64,000 bases of DNA from Martinezella lusitana (GTDB lineage: Bacteria; Pseudomonadota; Alphaproteobacteria; Rhizobiales; Rhizobiaceae). Numbering within the stretch: the first letter of the stretch is position 1; each line of letters opens with the position of its first letter. Under the pieces are notes generated by a model. It saw only the letters and a list, made by a program, of their open reading frames with translations, made no database searches and was not told the origin of the DNA. The position numbers and the translations under genes were made by a program. This document shows positions 1-9,029 of this stretch, piece after piece. Where the stretch lies: positions 29,472-93,471 of the forward strand of contig NZ_WUEY01000023.1 in NCBI RefSeq assembly GCF_010668395.1, in the 5' to 3' direction.

Positions 1-36
1 TGTGCCGGTTTGGGCAGTGACGGCAGTCTGATCCAT
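1..36 (-). CDS. Start of an unknown protein, cut by the window edge
   Basis: Twelve codons run to the window edge from an ATG at 36 and read MDQTAVTAQTGT. An AAAGGA ribosome binding site lies about nine bases upstream, which makes this start credible. The gene lies 52 bases downstream of hemA on the same strand and could be cotranscribed with it. Twelve residues are too few to assign a family. Confidence 0.5.
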   Translation of the reverse strand, partial: MDQTAVTAQTGT

Positions 37-88
37 GATGATTGTTCCTTTCTTGTCTGAGGGATCGTGTTGCAGCCTTTGCGATTTC

Positions 89-1300
89 CTAAGCGACGGC
101 CCTAGCGAGCGCGCAGCGTGACCAGAGGGCGTGCAGCGCGTCGACGAGCTGCTCGATATCACCATCCGAATGCAGCGGCGTCGGCGTGATGCGCAGCCGC
201 TCGGTCTTCTTCGGCACGGTCGGATAGTTGATCGGCTGCACATAGACGCCGGCATCCAGCAGCAGGTCCGATATCCACTTGCACTTGGCCGCATCGCCGA
301 CCATGACTGGCACGACATGGCTCGGGTTCGGCATGTGCGGAATGCCGTTGGCATCGAGCTGCGCCCGCAGCCGGCGCACCCGATCCTGATGGCGGGCACG
401 CTCGAACTGGCTGACCTTCAGATGCTGGATCGAGGCGACAGCGCCCGCCGCCAGCGCCGGCGGCAGCGACGTGGTGAAGATGAAGCCGGAGGCGAACGAG
501 CGGATGAAATCGCAAAGCGCAGCCGAAGCGGCGATATAGCCTCCCATGACGCCGAACGCCTTGCCGAGCGTGCCTTCGATGACGGTCAGGCGATCCATCA
601 GGCCTTCGCGCTCGGCAATGCCGCCGCCGCGCGGGCCATACATGCCGACGGCATGCACTTCGTCGAGATAGGTCATCGCGCCATACTTATCGGCGAGATC
701 GCAGATCTCCTTGATCGGGGCGATATCGCCATCCATCGAATAGACCGATTCAAACGCGATCAGCTTCGGCGCCTTCGGATCGGCGGCCTTCAGCTTGGCC
801 TCGAGATCGTGCAGGTCGTTATGCTTCCAGATGACCTTGTCGCACTTGGCATAGCGGATGCCTTCGATCATCGATGCGTGGTTGAGCGCATCCGAGAAGA
901 TGATGAGGCCGGGAATGCGGGCGCCGAGCGTGCCGAGCGTCGCCCAGTTGGAGATATAGCCCGAGGTGAAGATCAGCGCGGATTCCTTGCCGTGCAGGTC
1001 GGCGAGCTCCTGCTCGAGCAGGACATGGTAGTGGTTGGTGCCAGAAATATTCCGGGTGCCTCCCGCACCCGCGCCACAGTGATCGATGGCCTGCTTCATC
1101 GCCTCGATCACCTTCGGGTGCTGGCCCATGCCCAGATAGTCGTTGGAGCACCAGACGGTCACCTCCTGCGGGCCGTTGGCCGTATGCCTGATAGCGCGGG
1201 GGAAATTGCCTCGGCGGCGTTCGAGATCGGCGAAGACCCGGTAACGGCCCTCACCGTGAAGTCCGTCAAGCTCGCCCTTAAAAAATGCTTCGAAATCCAT
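89..1300 (-). CDS. hemA: 5-aminolevulinate synthase
   Basis: Condenses glycine and succinyl-CoA to 5-aminolevulinate with pyridoxal phosphate, the first step of heme synthesis by the C4 (Shemin) route used by alphaproteobacteria. It is cytosolic. The 403-residue product has the usual bacterial ALAS length and starts MDFEAFFKGEL. The PLP lysine is Lys247 in EGTLGKAFG, matching Lys248 of the Rhodobacter enzyme. Other visible family segments are WCSNDYLGMG, GAGAGGTRNISG near the glycine site and DEVHAVGMYG with the PLP aspartate. An upstream in-frame ATG exists at 1366, but the ATG at 1300 has a GGGAG ribosome binding site eight bases ahead and gives the conserved N-terminus. The gene is divergent from the AraC gene at 1649. 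No clear anaerobic (FNR/FixK) box was seen. Confidence 0.97.
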   Translation of the reverse strand: MDFEAFFKGELDGLHGEGRYRVFADLERRRGNFPRAIRHTANGPQEVTVWCSNDYLGMGQHPKVIEAMKQAIDHCGAGAGGTRNISGTNHYHVLLEQELADLHGKESALIFTSGYISNWATLGTLGARIPGLIIFSDALNHASMIEGIRYAKCDKVIWKHNDLHDLEAKLKAADPKAPKLIAFESVYSMDGDIAPIKEICDLADKYGAMTYLDEVHAVGMYGPRGGGIAEREGLMDRLTVIEGTLGKAFGVMGGYIAASAALCDFIRSFASGFIFTTSLPPALAAGAVASIQHLKVSQFERARHQDRVRRLRAQLDANGIPHMPNPSHVVPVMVGDAAKCKWISDLLLDAGVYVQPINYPTVPKKTERLRITPTPLHSDGDIEQLVDALHALWSRCALARAVA

Positions 1301-1571
1301 TGCAGGCACTCCCATTTCCATGGAGGTGCTTTCTAGCGGCAGCGGACATTCGATTATGTAAGGCAAAGGCCGACTTTTGTTCGATTCGGCCGGGTTCTCT
1401 CGGCAAAAGGATCAACGGCGGCCAGATGTGATCGCCTGGATCGGCTCCTTGCCCGGTGTTCCCGCCCGCTGGAAAAGCCTCCGCAAGATACGATCCGCCG
1501 TCGCCCTGTTTCTCCACGGCCGATCTCGGATCGAACGAAGGCAAATGGTTCCGGCAACGGCTGCCTAAACA

Positions 1572-1612
1572 TTACAGAAACTAGGATGTTTTCTGTAAAA
1601 ATGTGATATAAG
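1572..1612 (+). promoter_or_regulatory. Dyad and -10 box before the AraC gene
   Basis: A perfect inverted repeat, TTACAGAAA at 1572-1580 and TTTCTGTAA at 1590-1598, has nine bases between its arms. A TATAAG -10 candidate follows at 1607-1612, so the right half of the dyad covers the expected spacer and -35 zone. No good -35 hexamer is visible, as expected for an activated or autoregulated promoter. The rest of the 1301-1648 gap holds no gene and must also carry the hemA promoter, which I could not place. Confidence 0.45.
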
Positions 1613-1648
1613 GCTGAAAATGTTCTGCAAAGGCCAGGGGAGGGGACC

Positions 1649-2569
1649 ATGCAGTCGTTGGTCGCGCCAGTGCATATACCGGTGCCGGTGGAGGTTCTCG
1701 AGGCGGAGATCCGCAAGGTCTGCGGCGCGTTCAGTCTTGAACCGGCGCTGTCGTCCGGCATTGTCGCCGGCGATGTCGCGACCCGGCGCATAGGGCTGTT
1801 CGAAACCGCGATCGTCGGGCTCGATGCCAGCAAGCACGTCGAGCGCGGGACCAAGGCGATCCGCCAGGATCCCGGAGAGCACTTTTTCCTTCTCATCCAG
1901 GATGCCGGCCACTGTCGCGTCGAGCAGAACGGCCAGGTGGCTCATCTCGATCCCGGCGACATGTTCCTGGTCGATTCCGTCCGGCCGTCGCGTTTCTCCT
2001 ATGGAGGCATCCGCTCAAGTCAGGTTTCGATCCACCTTCCGCGCGAGGAGATGGTCCACCGCTTTGGCGATGCCTTTGTCGGCGGTATCTCGATCAGCCG
2101 GAGCGACCCCTTGTGGCTGGCCATGCGCGCAGTGGTGACCAAGATGCTCGATGGCCCGGCCGCTCAGCCGCAGCTCGGCGAGGCGTTCCTCTGTCTGATG
2201 GGTGCTTATCTTCAGTCGGCCCGCGGCACCGCCGCGCCGGAAACCCTGCTTTCGCGGGCGCTTGCTCTGATCGATCGCTATGGCGCCGATCCGGCCTTCG
2301 GCCCGCGGGAGCTTGCCGGCCGTCTCAACGTGTCCGAGCGCATGCTGCAGCGGCATTTCCAGGCCCTGGGCGAAACGCCGGGACATCGTCTTTTGAATCG
2401 CCGTCTTGAGATAGCCCATAGCCGGCTTTGCGCCCGTGCCGCCGATATGGCCGGCGACGGCATCGCTGCGATCGCCTATGACGCCGGTTTCAACGATCTC
2501 TCCTATTTCTATCGTGAGTTCCGCAAGAAATACGGCATGACGCCAGGCGCCGCCACTCGCTGCCATTGA
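1649..2569 (+). CDS. AraC-family activator, FeaR-like
   Basis: 306-residue AraC-type regulator. The N-terminal two thirds resemble the AraC-binding-like cupin domain found in FeaR and NphR regulators (about residues 60-170, GEHFFLLIQDAG, LDPGDMFLVDS). The C-terminal hundred residues are the double helix-turn-helix, ending in the typical IAYDAGFNDLSYFYREFRKKYGMTP signature. The ATG at 1649 has a strong GGGGAGGGG ribosome binding site. It is followed on the same strand by an aldehyde dehydrogenase and a copper amine oxidase, the same order of functions as E. coli feaR-feaB-tynA, so it probably activates those genes in response to an aromatic amine or its aldehyde. The match to FeaR is inferred from domain type and neighbours, not from an alignment. 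Confidence 0.85.
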   Translation: MQSLVAPVHIPVPVEVLEAEIRKVCGAFSLEPALSSGIVAGDVATRRIGLFETAIVGLDASKHVERGTKAIRQDPGEHFFLLIQDAGHCRVEQNGQVAHLDPGDMFLVDSVRPSRFSYGGIRSSQVSIHLPREEMVHRFGDAFVGGISISRSDPLWLAMRAVVTKMLDGPAAQPQLGEAFLCLMGAYLQSARGTAAPETLLSRALALIDRYGADPAFGPRELAGRLNVSERMLQRHFQALGETPGHRLLNRRLEIAHSRLCARAADMAGDGIAAIAYDAGFNDLSYFYREFRKKYGMTPGAATRCH

Positions 2570-2576
2570 CGCTTTT

Positions 2577-2612
2577 GTCCAACAGTCCGGACGTTTCCGT
2601 CCAAGTCTGACG
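2577..2612 (+). promoter_or_regulatory. Candidate AraC-type direct repeat before the aldehyde dehydrogenase
   Basis: Two related direct repeats, GTCCAACAGTCCGGACG at 2577-2593 and GTCCAAGTCTGACG at 2599-2612, share GTCCAA followed by GTC, G and ACG. Their starts are 22 bases apart, about two helical turns, the geometry AraC-family activators use. They sit in the 110-base gap before the aldehyde dehydrogenase gene. Confidence 0.4.
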
Positions 2613-2679
2613 CTCGTTCCTGGCTTAAGCTTCCCCCAATTCCCGGCTTTCGACCGGGATACAGTGGAGGAAACTGGCA

Positions 2680-4086
2680 ATGGCGTTTTATTCTGCAACC
2701 ATCGGCGGGACGTCCGTGGCGGGCGAGGCAGATTTCGTGGTGACCAACCCGGCAACCGGTCAGGAAGCCGGCCGCGCGCCCAATCTGGGTGCGGCTGACC
2801 TCGACCGGGCGGTCGATGCTGCCCGCGCGGCGTTCTCCGGGTGGTCCGCGCGTAGCGACAGCGAACTGCAGCGCATTTGTTCCGCCGTTACCTCCCGCAT
2901 CGAGGAGCACGCCGACGAACTTGCCACCATCATCACGCTCGAGCAGGGCAAGCCGTTGAATGGTCTCGGCTCGCGCTGGGAAATGGGCGGTACGGTCGCC
3001 TGGGCAGGCTATACGACCGGGCTTTCGCTTCCGGTCAAGGTGCTGCAGGACAATGCCGAAGGCCGCGTGGAACTGCATCGCAAGCCGGTCGGCGTCGTCG
3101 GCTCGATCACCCCATGGAACTTCCCGGTCATGATCGCGATCTGGCATATCATGCCGGCGCTGCGCACCGGCAACACCGTCGTCGTCAAGCCGTCGCCGCT
3201 CACCCCGCTCTCGACGCTGCGCCTTGTCGAGATCATGAACGAGGTGCTGCCGCCCGGCGTGCTGAATGTCGTGACATCGGACGACAAGGGCTTCAATCTC
3301 GGCGCCGCCATGGCGGCCCATCCCGGCATCAACAAGATCGTCTTCACCGGCTCCATTGCCACCGGCCAGAAGGTCATGCAATCGGCCGCCTCCAACATGA
3401 AGCGGCTGACGTTGGAGCTTGGCGGCAACGATGCCGGCATCGTCCTGCCCGATGCCGATCCGGACAAGATCGCCGAAGGTCTTTTCTGGGGCGCCTTCAT
3501 CAACAACGGTCAGACCTGCGCCGCGCTGAAGCGTCTCTATGTGCACGAGTCGATTCATGATGCCGTCTGCGAGGCGCTGGTCGCCTATGCCCGCAACATT
3601 CCGGTCGGCAACGGTATGGAGGAAACGAGCATTCTCGGCCCGGTGCAGAACCGCATGCAGTTCGAAAAGCTGAGCCGGCTTGTTGCCGATGCGGCAGGCC
3701 GCGGCAAGGTGCTGCTCGGCGGCGCGCCGGGCGAAGGATTGTTCTTTCCGCCGACCATTGTCGCCGGCCTTTCGAACGGCGATGCGCTGGTGGACGAGGA
3801 GCAGTTCGGCCCGGCGCTGCCCGTCATCAAATACGCTGATGTCGACGATGCCGTCCGCATGGCGAATGACAGCCCGAACGGCCTCGGCGGCTCCGTCTGG
3901 TCCTCGGACATATCTGCGGCGAAGGCCGTGGCCGCGCGCATGGAATGCGGCTCGGTCTGGATCAACAAGCACGGCGCGATCCAGCCCAATGCGCCTTTCG
4001 GCGGCGTGAAGGCATCCGGCTTCGGCGTCGAATTCGCCGAGGAAGGGCTGAAGGAATACACGGATATCCAGGTGATATTCGCTTGA
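2680..4086 (+). CDS. NAD-dependent aldehyde dehydrogenase, FeaB/PadA-like
   Basis: 468-residue aldehyde dehydrogenase. The catalytic cysteine is Cys280 in NNGQTCAALK and the general-base glutamate is Glu246 in LELGGNDAG; the NAD-binding stretch ITPWNFPV and the GSIATGQ turn are present. Expected reaction: oxidation of an aryl acetaldehyde, such as phenylacetaldehyde or 4-hydroxyphenylacetaldehyde, to the acid in the cytosol. That substrate is inferred from the copper amine oxidase 31 bases downstream, which produces such aldehydes, and from the FeaR-like regulator upstream. GGAGG nine bases before the ATG supports the start. Length and all key residues are normal. Confidence 0.88.
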   Translation: MAFYSATIGGTSVAGEADFVVTNPATGQEAGRAPNLGAADLDRAVDAARAAFSGWSARSDSELQRICSAVTSRIEEHADELATIITLEQGKPLNGLGSRWEMGGTVAWAGYTTGLSLPVKVLQDNAEGRVELHRKPVGVVGSITPWNFPVMIAIWHIMPALRTGNTVVVKPSPLTPLSTLRLVEIMNEVLPPGVLNVVTSDDKGFNLGAAMAAHPGINKIVFTGSIATGQKVMQSAASNMKRLTLELGGNDAGIVLPDADPDKIAEGLFWGAFINNGQTCAALKRLYVHESIHDAVCEALVAYARNIPVGNGMEETSILGPVQNRMQFEKLSRLVADAAGRGKVLLGGAPGEGLFFPPTIVAGLSNGDALVDEEQFGPALPVIKYADVDDAVRMANDSPNGLGGSVWSSDISAAKAVAARMECGSVWINKHGAIQPNAPFGGVKASGFGVEFAEEGLKEYTDIQVIFA

Positions 4087-4117
4087 TCTTGGAAGGCATA
4101 GGACAGGGAGGATGAAA

Positions 4118-6094
4118 ATGAACATGAAGCATTATCTGGCTTCGGCCGGGCTGCTGCTGACGCTTTGCGCGTCCGCAGCGATGAGCCACCCGCTCGACGG
4201 GCTGACGGCGGACGAGTACCAGAAGATCAACCAGATCCTGCGTGAGCAGAAGGTGGTCGATGACAACACGCTCTATCCGCTGATCGAACTGAAGGAACCG
4301 GCCAAGGCCGACGTCCTGCAGTGGAAGGACGGCGACAAGCCGCTCGACCGCGAGGCAAAAGTGCAGCTGACGAGTCCGCAGGGCTTCAAGGAAGCCGTCG
4401 TCAACATCACCAAGGGCACGGTCGAGAGCACGACGCCGATCAAGGGGCAGCCCATGGTGCTCTTCACCGAGTTCATGGACGCCCTGCAGGGCGTGCTTGG
4501 CGATCCGCAGATGATCGCAGGCCTCAAGAAGCGCGGCCTCACGCCGGACCAGGCCTTCTGCCTGCCGCTGACGGCCGGCAACTTCTTTACCGAGGAATAC
4601 CAGAATTCCCGCCTGATGAAGGTGCCTTGCTACCGCGTTCCGGAGGGCTCGAACTATTACGCCAAACCGATCGAGGGCCTCTTTGCCATCTACGATATCG
4701 GCAAGAAGAAGGTGTTGAAGGTGATCGACACCGGCGCCATCGAAGGTCCGAAGGACAATTGGGGCTATACCGAGAAGGAAGTGGCCGAGCGCGAGCCGCT
4801 GCGCCCGCAGACCAATCTCGCGACGCTCTCGCAGCAGGGCGGCCCGAACTACAAGATATCGGGCAGTCATCTCGAATGGGACATGTGGCGCTTCAATTTC
4901 CGCGTCGACAAGCGCCCGGGCCTCGTCCTCTCCAACCTCGACGTGAAGGACGGCGACACCTGGCGCTCGGTGATCTACCAGTCGCATCTCTCGGAAGTCT
5001 TCGTGCCTTACATGGACCCGACCGAGGGCTGGTACTGGCGCACCTACATGGACAGCGGAGAATACGGTTTCGGCCTGTTCCTCAGCCCGCTGCGGGCCGG
5101 CCTCGACTGCCCGAGCTACGCGACCTTCCTGCCGGCGACCATCGCCGATGACAAGGGCAACCCGCTGACCATCCCGAACGCCATCTGCGTCTTCGAGCGC
5201 AGCATCGGCGATCCGGCGTGGCGCCATTTCGAGGTCTTTGCGCAGACGCCGGACAAGCCGGTTCCGGCGGAAGGCCGGCCGGGCAGCGAGCTTGTCGTGC
5301 GCACGGCGTCGGAAGTCGGCAATTACGATTATCTTATCGACTACCGGCTCCAGCCGGACGGCCAGATCCGCATCATGATCGGCGCGACCGGCCTCGATGC
5401 CGTCAAGGGCGTTCAGTCGACCTCGATGGATGATCCGACCGCTGCCGCGGACACCGCGCACGGCACGCTGATCGCGCCAAATCTGGTGGCCGCAAATCAC
5501 GACCACTATTTCAACTTCCGCATCGACTTCGACGTCGACCAGCCGGCCAACCATTTCGGCACGATGGATATCGTCCCGGCCAAGGTCGACGCGAAGAACC
5601 CGCGTCGCTCGATGTGGACGGTCCAGCATACGATGCCGAAGACGGAAATGGAGGCGCGCTATCAGCTCTCGGCAATGAAGCCGCGCTACTTCATGATCTC
5701 CGACCCTTCGCGCAAAGGCTATCTCGGCCAGGAGCCGGGCTGGATGATCCATCACGGCGACGTCGCCTACGGCCCCTTCGACTTCGTCAAGGACCCGCCG
5801 ATGAAGCGCAATGCCTATATCGAATATTCGGTATGGAACACGGTCTACGACCCGAACCAGCAATATGCCGGCGGCAAGTTCGCCATGCAGAGCGACGGTT
5901 CCGACACGCTGCCGGAATGGGTCAAGGCCAACAAGCCATTGATGGGCAAGGATATCGTCACCTGGTTCACCGCAGGCTTCCATCATATCCCGCGCATGGA
6001 GGATTGGCCTGTCATGTCGACCGAGTGGAAGACGATCCACATCGAGCCGCACAACTTCTTCGCACATAACCCGGCATTGACGCTGCGGAACTGA
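4118..6094 (+). CDS. tynA: Periplasmic copper amine oxidase, TynA-like
   Basis: Oxidatively deaminates primary amines (tyramine, phenethylamine, dopamine class) to aldehyde, ammonia and hydrogen peroxide. From the ATG at 4118 the protein is 658 residues with an export signal ending near ASAAMS. The topaquinone precursor is Tyr403 in GNYDY; the catalytic base is Asp312 in YMDSGEYGFG; copper ligands are His461 and His463 in NHDHY and one of His622/His623 in FHHIPRMEDW. All active-site elements are present. ATG codons also occur at 4112 and 4124; 4118 is chosen because GGGAGG lies six bases ahead. It has no long N-terminal extension domain of the E. coli type. It supplies aldehyde to the preceding dehydrogenase; the pair forms a periplasm-to-cytosol relay. 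Confidence 0.9.
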   Translation: MNMKHYLASAGLLLTLCASAAMSHPLDGLTADEYQKINQILREQKVVDDNTLYPLIELKEPAKADVLQWKDGDKPLDREAKVQLTSPQGFKEAVVNITKGTVESTTPIKGQPMVLFTEFMDALQGVLGDPQMIAGLKKRGLTPDQAFCLPLTAGNFFTEEYQNSRLMKVPCYRVPEGSNYYAKPIEGLFAIYDIGKKKVLKVIDTGAIEGPKDNWGYTEKEVAEREPLRPQTNLATLSQQGGPNYKISGSHLEWDMWRFNFRVDKRPGLVLSNLDVKDGDTWRSVIYQSHLSEVFVPYMDPTEGWYWRTYMDSGEYGFGLFLSPLRAGLDCPSYATFLPATIADDKGNPLTIPNAICVFERSIGDPAWRHFEVFAQTPDKPVPAEGRPGSELVVRTASEVGNYDYLIDYRLQPDGQIRIMIGATGLDAVKGVQSTSMDDPTAAADTAHGTLIAPNLVAANHDHYFNFRIDFDVDQPANHFGTMDIVPAKVDAKNPRRSMWTVQHTMPKTEMEARYQLSAMKPRYFMISDPSRKGYLGQEPGWMIHHGDVAYGPFDFVKDPPMKRNAYIEYSVWNTVYDPNQQYAGGKFAMQSDGSDTLPEWVKANKPLMGKDIVTWFTAGFHHIPRMEDWPVMSTEWKTIHIEPHNFFAHNPALTLRN

Positions 6095-6102
6095 CAATAA
6101 GA

Positions 6103-6130
6103 CACCAGCGTCGCTCAGGCGGCGCTGGTG
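6103..6130 (+). terminator. Possible terminator after the amine oxidase gene
   Basis: Inverted repeat CACCAGCG (6103-6110) and CGCTGGTG (6123-6130) begins eight bases after the tynA stop codon. There is no T-run behind it, so it may be a weak or Rho-assisted terminator. Confidence 0.45.
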
Positions 6131-6202
6131 GCATTCCTGCATTGCCGGGGACTGCCCGAGCCGTGAATTCGCTATGCAGGATCATGTCTGCAAGATGTGG
6201 AA

Positions 6203-6229
6203 GAAGCCGCGAGCATGGCTCGCGGCTTC
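6203..6229 (-). terminator. Terminator of the polyamine transport operon
   Basis: A perfect 12-base-pair hairpin, GAAGCCGCGAGC with its complement and a three-base loop, starts eight bases after the stop codon of the binding-protein gene. On the minus strand it is followed by TTCTTCC. It could also stop readthrough from tynA on the other strand. Confidence 0.75.
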
Positions 6230-6236
6230 CTGTCGT

Positions 6237-7262
6237 TTACTTCTGAAGATCGGTCCAGATCTTGGTATAGATCTTCATGACTTCGGGTGAGCACGTCTGG
6301 GCCGGGAACCCGGCGCCGGCCAGCTTCGGCGGGATGTTGACTTCGGGCGCGGTTTTCATGTCTTCGGGCATGTAGGCGTCGGAACCCATGATCCCGTTGC
6401 CGTAGCGAGCATATGCCGAAATCATCGCGGCGTTCTCCGGCGTCATGATGAAGTTCATGAAAAGCTTGGCATTGTCGACATTCTTGGCGTCGGCCAAAAT
6501 CGCCACATTGTCCATGAAGACGGGAAAGCCTTCCTGCGGGAAACCGAATTCCAGTTTTGGATTGACCAACCGGCTGCGGAAGGACGAGCCATTCCAGTTC
6601 ATGCCGGCTGCGATGTCGCCCTGGGCCAGCTGCTCGACGGTGCCGTAATCCATGGAAAGCCAGTTCGGCTTGGCCGCAACGAGCAGGTCGCGCACCTTCT
6701 TCAGGACGGTCATGTCGTTGGAGCAGGTCTTGCCGCCCACGTAGTTTACGGCCAGCGCCATGAGATCGTTCATCTCCGGCACGATGTTGATCTTGCCCTT
6801 CAGCTCCGGCGGGGGATTGAAGAGGATGGCGGAAGTGTTGATGTCGCCCTTGTAGACATCCCGGTTCACTGAAATCCCGACCGTTCCCCATTGCCAGGGT
6901 ACGGTGTAGTGGCGGCCCGGGTCGAACTCCGGATTGCGCCATTTCGGGTCGACGTTCTTGAAATTCTCCATCTGGTCCGGCCGAGCCTCTAGCAGAAGGC
7001 CTTTCTCGATCCAGATCGGCACGTAGATCCCCGCCGGAACGACGATGTCGAAGCCGTGACCACCGGCCTCCACCTTGGCAAGGGCGGTGTCGTTGCTGTC
7101 GTAGTCCGTGACGGTGACCTTCACATGGTAGGTGTCTTCGAACTTCTTGACGAGATCCGGAGGCGTGTAGTTGCCCCAGTTATAGATGTTCAGCTGGCCG
7201 TCTGCCAGGGCAGGTGCTGCACTCAGGGCAGCAATGGTAAGGGCGGAAAGAAAGGTTTTCAT
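6237..7262 (-). CDS. Polyamine-type ABC transporter substrate-binding protein
   Basis: 341-residue periplasmic binding protein of the PotD/PotF family. It has a signal peptide (about residues 1-20, ending in APALAD) followed by the typical LNIYNWGNYTPPDLVKKFE start of mature spermidine/putrescine binders. The ATG at 7262 has an ideal GAGGAG site; an upstream in-frame start at 7307 lacks one. It is the last gene of a minus-strand operon: ureohydrolase, PotA-like ATPase, two permeases, binding protein. The cargo is probably a polyamine or guanidino-amine such as agmatine; that is inferred from the ureohydrolase at the head of the operon. Confidence 0.88.
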   Translation of the reverse strand: MKTFLSALTIAALSAAPALADGQLNIYNWGNYTPPDLVKKFEDTYHVKVTVTDYDSNDTALAKVEAGGHGFDIVVPAGIYVPIWIEKGLLLEARPDQMENFKNVDPKWRNPEFDPGRHYTVPWQWGTVGISVNRDVYKGDINTSAILFNPPPELKGKINIVPEMNDLMALAVNYVGGKTCSNDMTVLKKVRDLLVAAKPNWLSMDYGTVEQLAQGDIAAGMNWNGSSFRSRLVNPKLEFGFPQEGFPVFMDNVAILADAKNVDNAKLFMNFIMTPENAAMISAYARYGNGIMGSDAYMPEDMKTAPEVNIPPKLAGAGFPAQTCSPEVMKIYTKIWTDLQK

Positions 7263-7293
7263 TGGTTCTCCTCTTTGGTTGTTCTTGTCTGCG

Positions 7294-8103
7294 CTATCGT
7301 TTTTCACGGCTTGCGAAGAAGAAGGCGACGACCATGATCACGGAAATGACCAGCAGAATGGTCGAGATCGCGTTGATTTCCGGCGTCAGATTGCGGCGCA
7401 TCTGTCCCAGCATGTAGGTTGGGAGGGTGTCCTGTCCGGCGCTTTTCACGAATTCGGTGATGACCACGTCGTCCAGCGAGGTCACGAATGCCAGCATGGC
7501 GCCGGCCAGGATGCCGGGCCAAAGCAAGGGAAAGGTGATGTAGCGGAAGCTGCGCCACGGTCTTGCATAGAGATCGGCCGCGGCCTGTTCCAGTGTTGCG
7601 TCCATGCCCTGGAGGCGGGCGCGAACCGGCATGAACGCAAAGGGAATGCAGAAAGCGGAATGGGCGAGAATGAGGTAGCCGATGCCCGAATAGCCGGTCT
7701 GCACCTTGATCGCCGCAAAGACGACGAGAAGCGCGACCGCGGTCACGATTTCCGGCACCATCAGCGGCTGATTGATGAGCGCGAAGATGGTGGTCCTTCC
7801 CCTGAAGTTCTTTCCGCGCGTCATCGGCAACGCGGCAAGCACCGCAACGGTGGTCGAGATGATCGTCGCTGCCGCAGCGATCAGCATCGAACGCAATGTC
7901 GCTTCCTGCACGAGTTCGTTGTGCCAGGCGGAGACATACCAGGTCAGCGAAAAGCCGCTCCAGCTCGTCAGCGCCAGCCCGCTGTTGAACGAGAAGACGA
8001 CCATCAGGATGATGGGCAGATACAGCATGACGAAGCTGAAAATGGCAATCGTCGTGAAACCGGTCTGCCGCCGCAGGTCGAAGGTCTTGCGAGATTCAGC
8101 CAT
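7294..8103 (-). CDS. Polyamine ABC transporter permease, PotC/PotI-like
   Basis: 269-residue inner-membrane permease with about six hydrophobic segments. The EAA loop characteristic of binding-protein-dependent permeases is at EQAAADLYARPWRSFRYITFPLLWPGI (about residues 175-200). The order PotB-like then PotC-like matches E. coli potABCD. Its ATG at 8103 overlaps the end of the upstream permease gene by eight bases, which suggests translational coupling. It forms a channel with the neighbouring permease. Confidence 0.87.
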   Translation of the reverse strand: MAESRKTFDLRRQTGFTTIAIFSFVMLYLPIILMVVFSFNSGLALTSWSGFSLTWYVSAWHNELVQEATLRSMLIAAAATIISTTVAVLAALPMTRGKNFRGRTTIFALINQPLMVPEIVTAVALLVVFAAIKVQTGYSGIGYLILAHSAFCIPFAFMPVRARLQGMDATLEQAAADLYARPWRSFRYITFPLLWPGILAGAMLAFVTSLDDVVITEFVKSAGQDTLPTYMLGQMRRNLTPEINAISTILLVISVIMVVAFFFASREKR

Positions 8104-9025
8104 GTCGATCTCCCTCGGCTCCTGCCGAGCGCACGTAGAATATCAGTGCCACGGTCACCACGAGCAGCAAGGTCAGCGACAGAGCGGCGCCAAGCGGCCA
8201 GTTGCGCGCCTGTCCGAACTGGAGCTCGATGAGGTTGCCCAGCATGAGCTGGGTGCCGCCGCCGAGAATTCGTGGGGTCACGTAGGCGCCCAGAGACGGT
8301 ACGAAGACAAGGATCGACCCCGCGACGATACCGGGCTTCACGGCCGGTATGATGATCTTGCGCAATACGCGGCTGCGGGTCGCATAGAGGTCGAAGGCGG
8401 CCTCGATCAGGGAGAAATCCAGCCGCTCCATGGAGGCGTAAAGCGGCAGGACCATCAGCGGCAGGAAGACGTAGACCATGCCGAGCAGGATGGCGAAGTC
8501 GGTAAACATCATCTGTATCGGCTGCTGGATGACCCCTAGCGAGAGCAGGATGCCGTTCAGGATGCCTTCGTTGCGGATCAATCCCATGATGGCGAATGTG
8601 CGGATCAGCAGGTTCGTCCAGAAGGGAATGGTAATCAGCAACATCCAGAAATCGCGCTGCCGGGGAGGCCGGGTGGCGATGAAATAGGCTGTCGGAAAGC
8701 CGAATACGATGCAAAAGAACGTCGTCAGCAGCGAAAGCTTGACGGAGCGCCACAGGATCATGATGTGGGCATCGGCAAGGCTGAGCGTGCCGTCGAACGG
8801 ATCGCGGGACGCAAAGACGCCGATCCAGCCGTCCCAGGAAAAATGCCAGACCACTCCGCCGTAGTCGCCGGCGGTCAGGAAGGAATAGACCACCACGACG
8901 AGCAGTGGCCCGATGGCGGCGGCCAACAGGATCACCAGCGCGGGAAGAAGCATGAGCCACCGGTTGCGGCTTTCCCGCCGCTCGGCAGCGATGATGTCGG
9001 GCAGTCGCGTTGCAAGCTGTGCCAT
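8096..9025 (-). CDS. Polyamine ABC transporter permease, PotB/PotH-like
   Basis: 309-residue inner-membrane permease, first of the two channel subunits. Hydrophobic segments start at about residue 22 (LMLLPALVILLAAAIG), and an EAA-type loop (EAAFDLYATRSRVLRKIIIPA) lies in the C-terminal half. The ATG at 9025 is used because the longer reading frame to 9160 runs into the preceding ATPase gene and its extra residues are not hydrophobic or conserved in character. It begins four bases after the ATPase stop codon and overlaps the next permease gene by eight bases. Confidence 0.87.
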   Translation of the reverse strand: MAQLATRLPDIIAAERRESRNRWLMLLPALVILLAAAIGPLLVVVVYSFLTAGDYGGVVWHFSWDGWIGVFASRDPFDGTLSLADAHIMILWRSVKLSLLTTFFCIVFGFPTAYFIATRPPRQRDFWMLLITIPFWTNLLIRTFAIMGLIRNEGILNGILLSLGVIQQPIQMMFTDFAILLGMVYVFLPLMVLPLYASMERLDFSLIEAAFDLYATRSRVLRKIIIPAVKPGIVAGSILVFVPSLGAYVTPRILGGGTQLMLGNLIELQFGQARNWPLGAALSLTLLLVVTVALIFYVRSAGAEGDRHG

Positions 9026-9029
9026 CGTG

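Noticed and set aside
131..1336. 401-codon open frame opposite hemA
   Set aside because: Shadow of hemA, whose residues and ribosome binding site are clear.
3962..6142. 726-codon open frame opposite the copper amine oxidase
   Set aside because: It is the antisense shadow of a well-supported gene in GC-rich DNA, with no start signal or recognisable domain.
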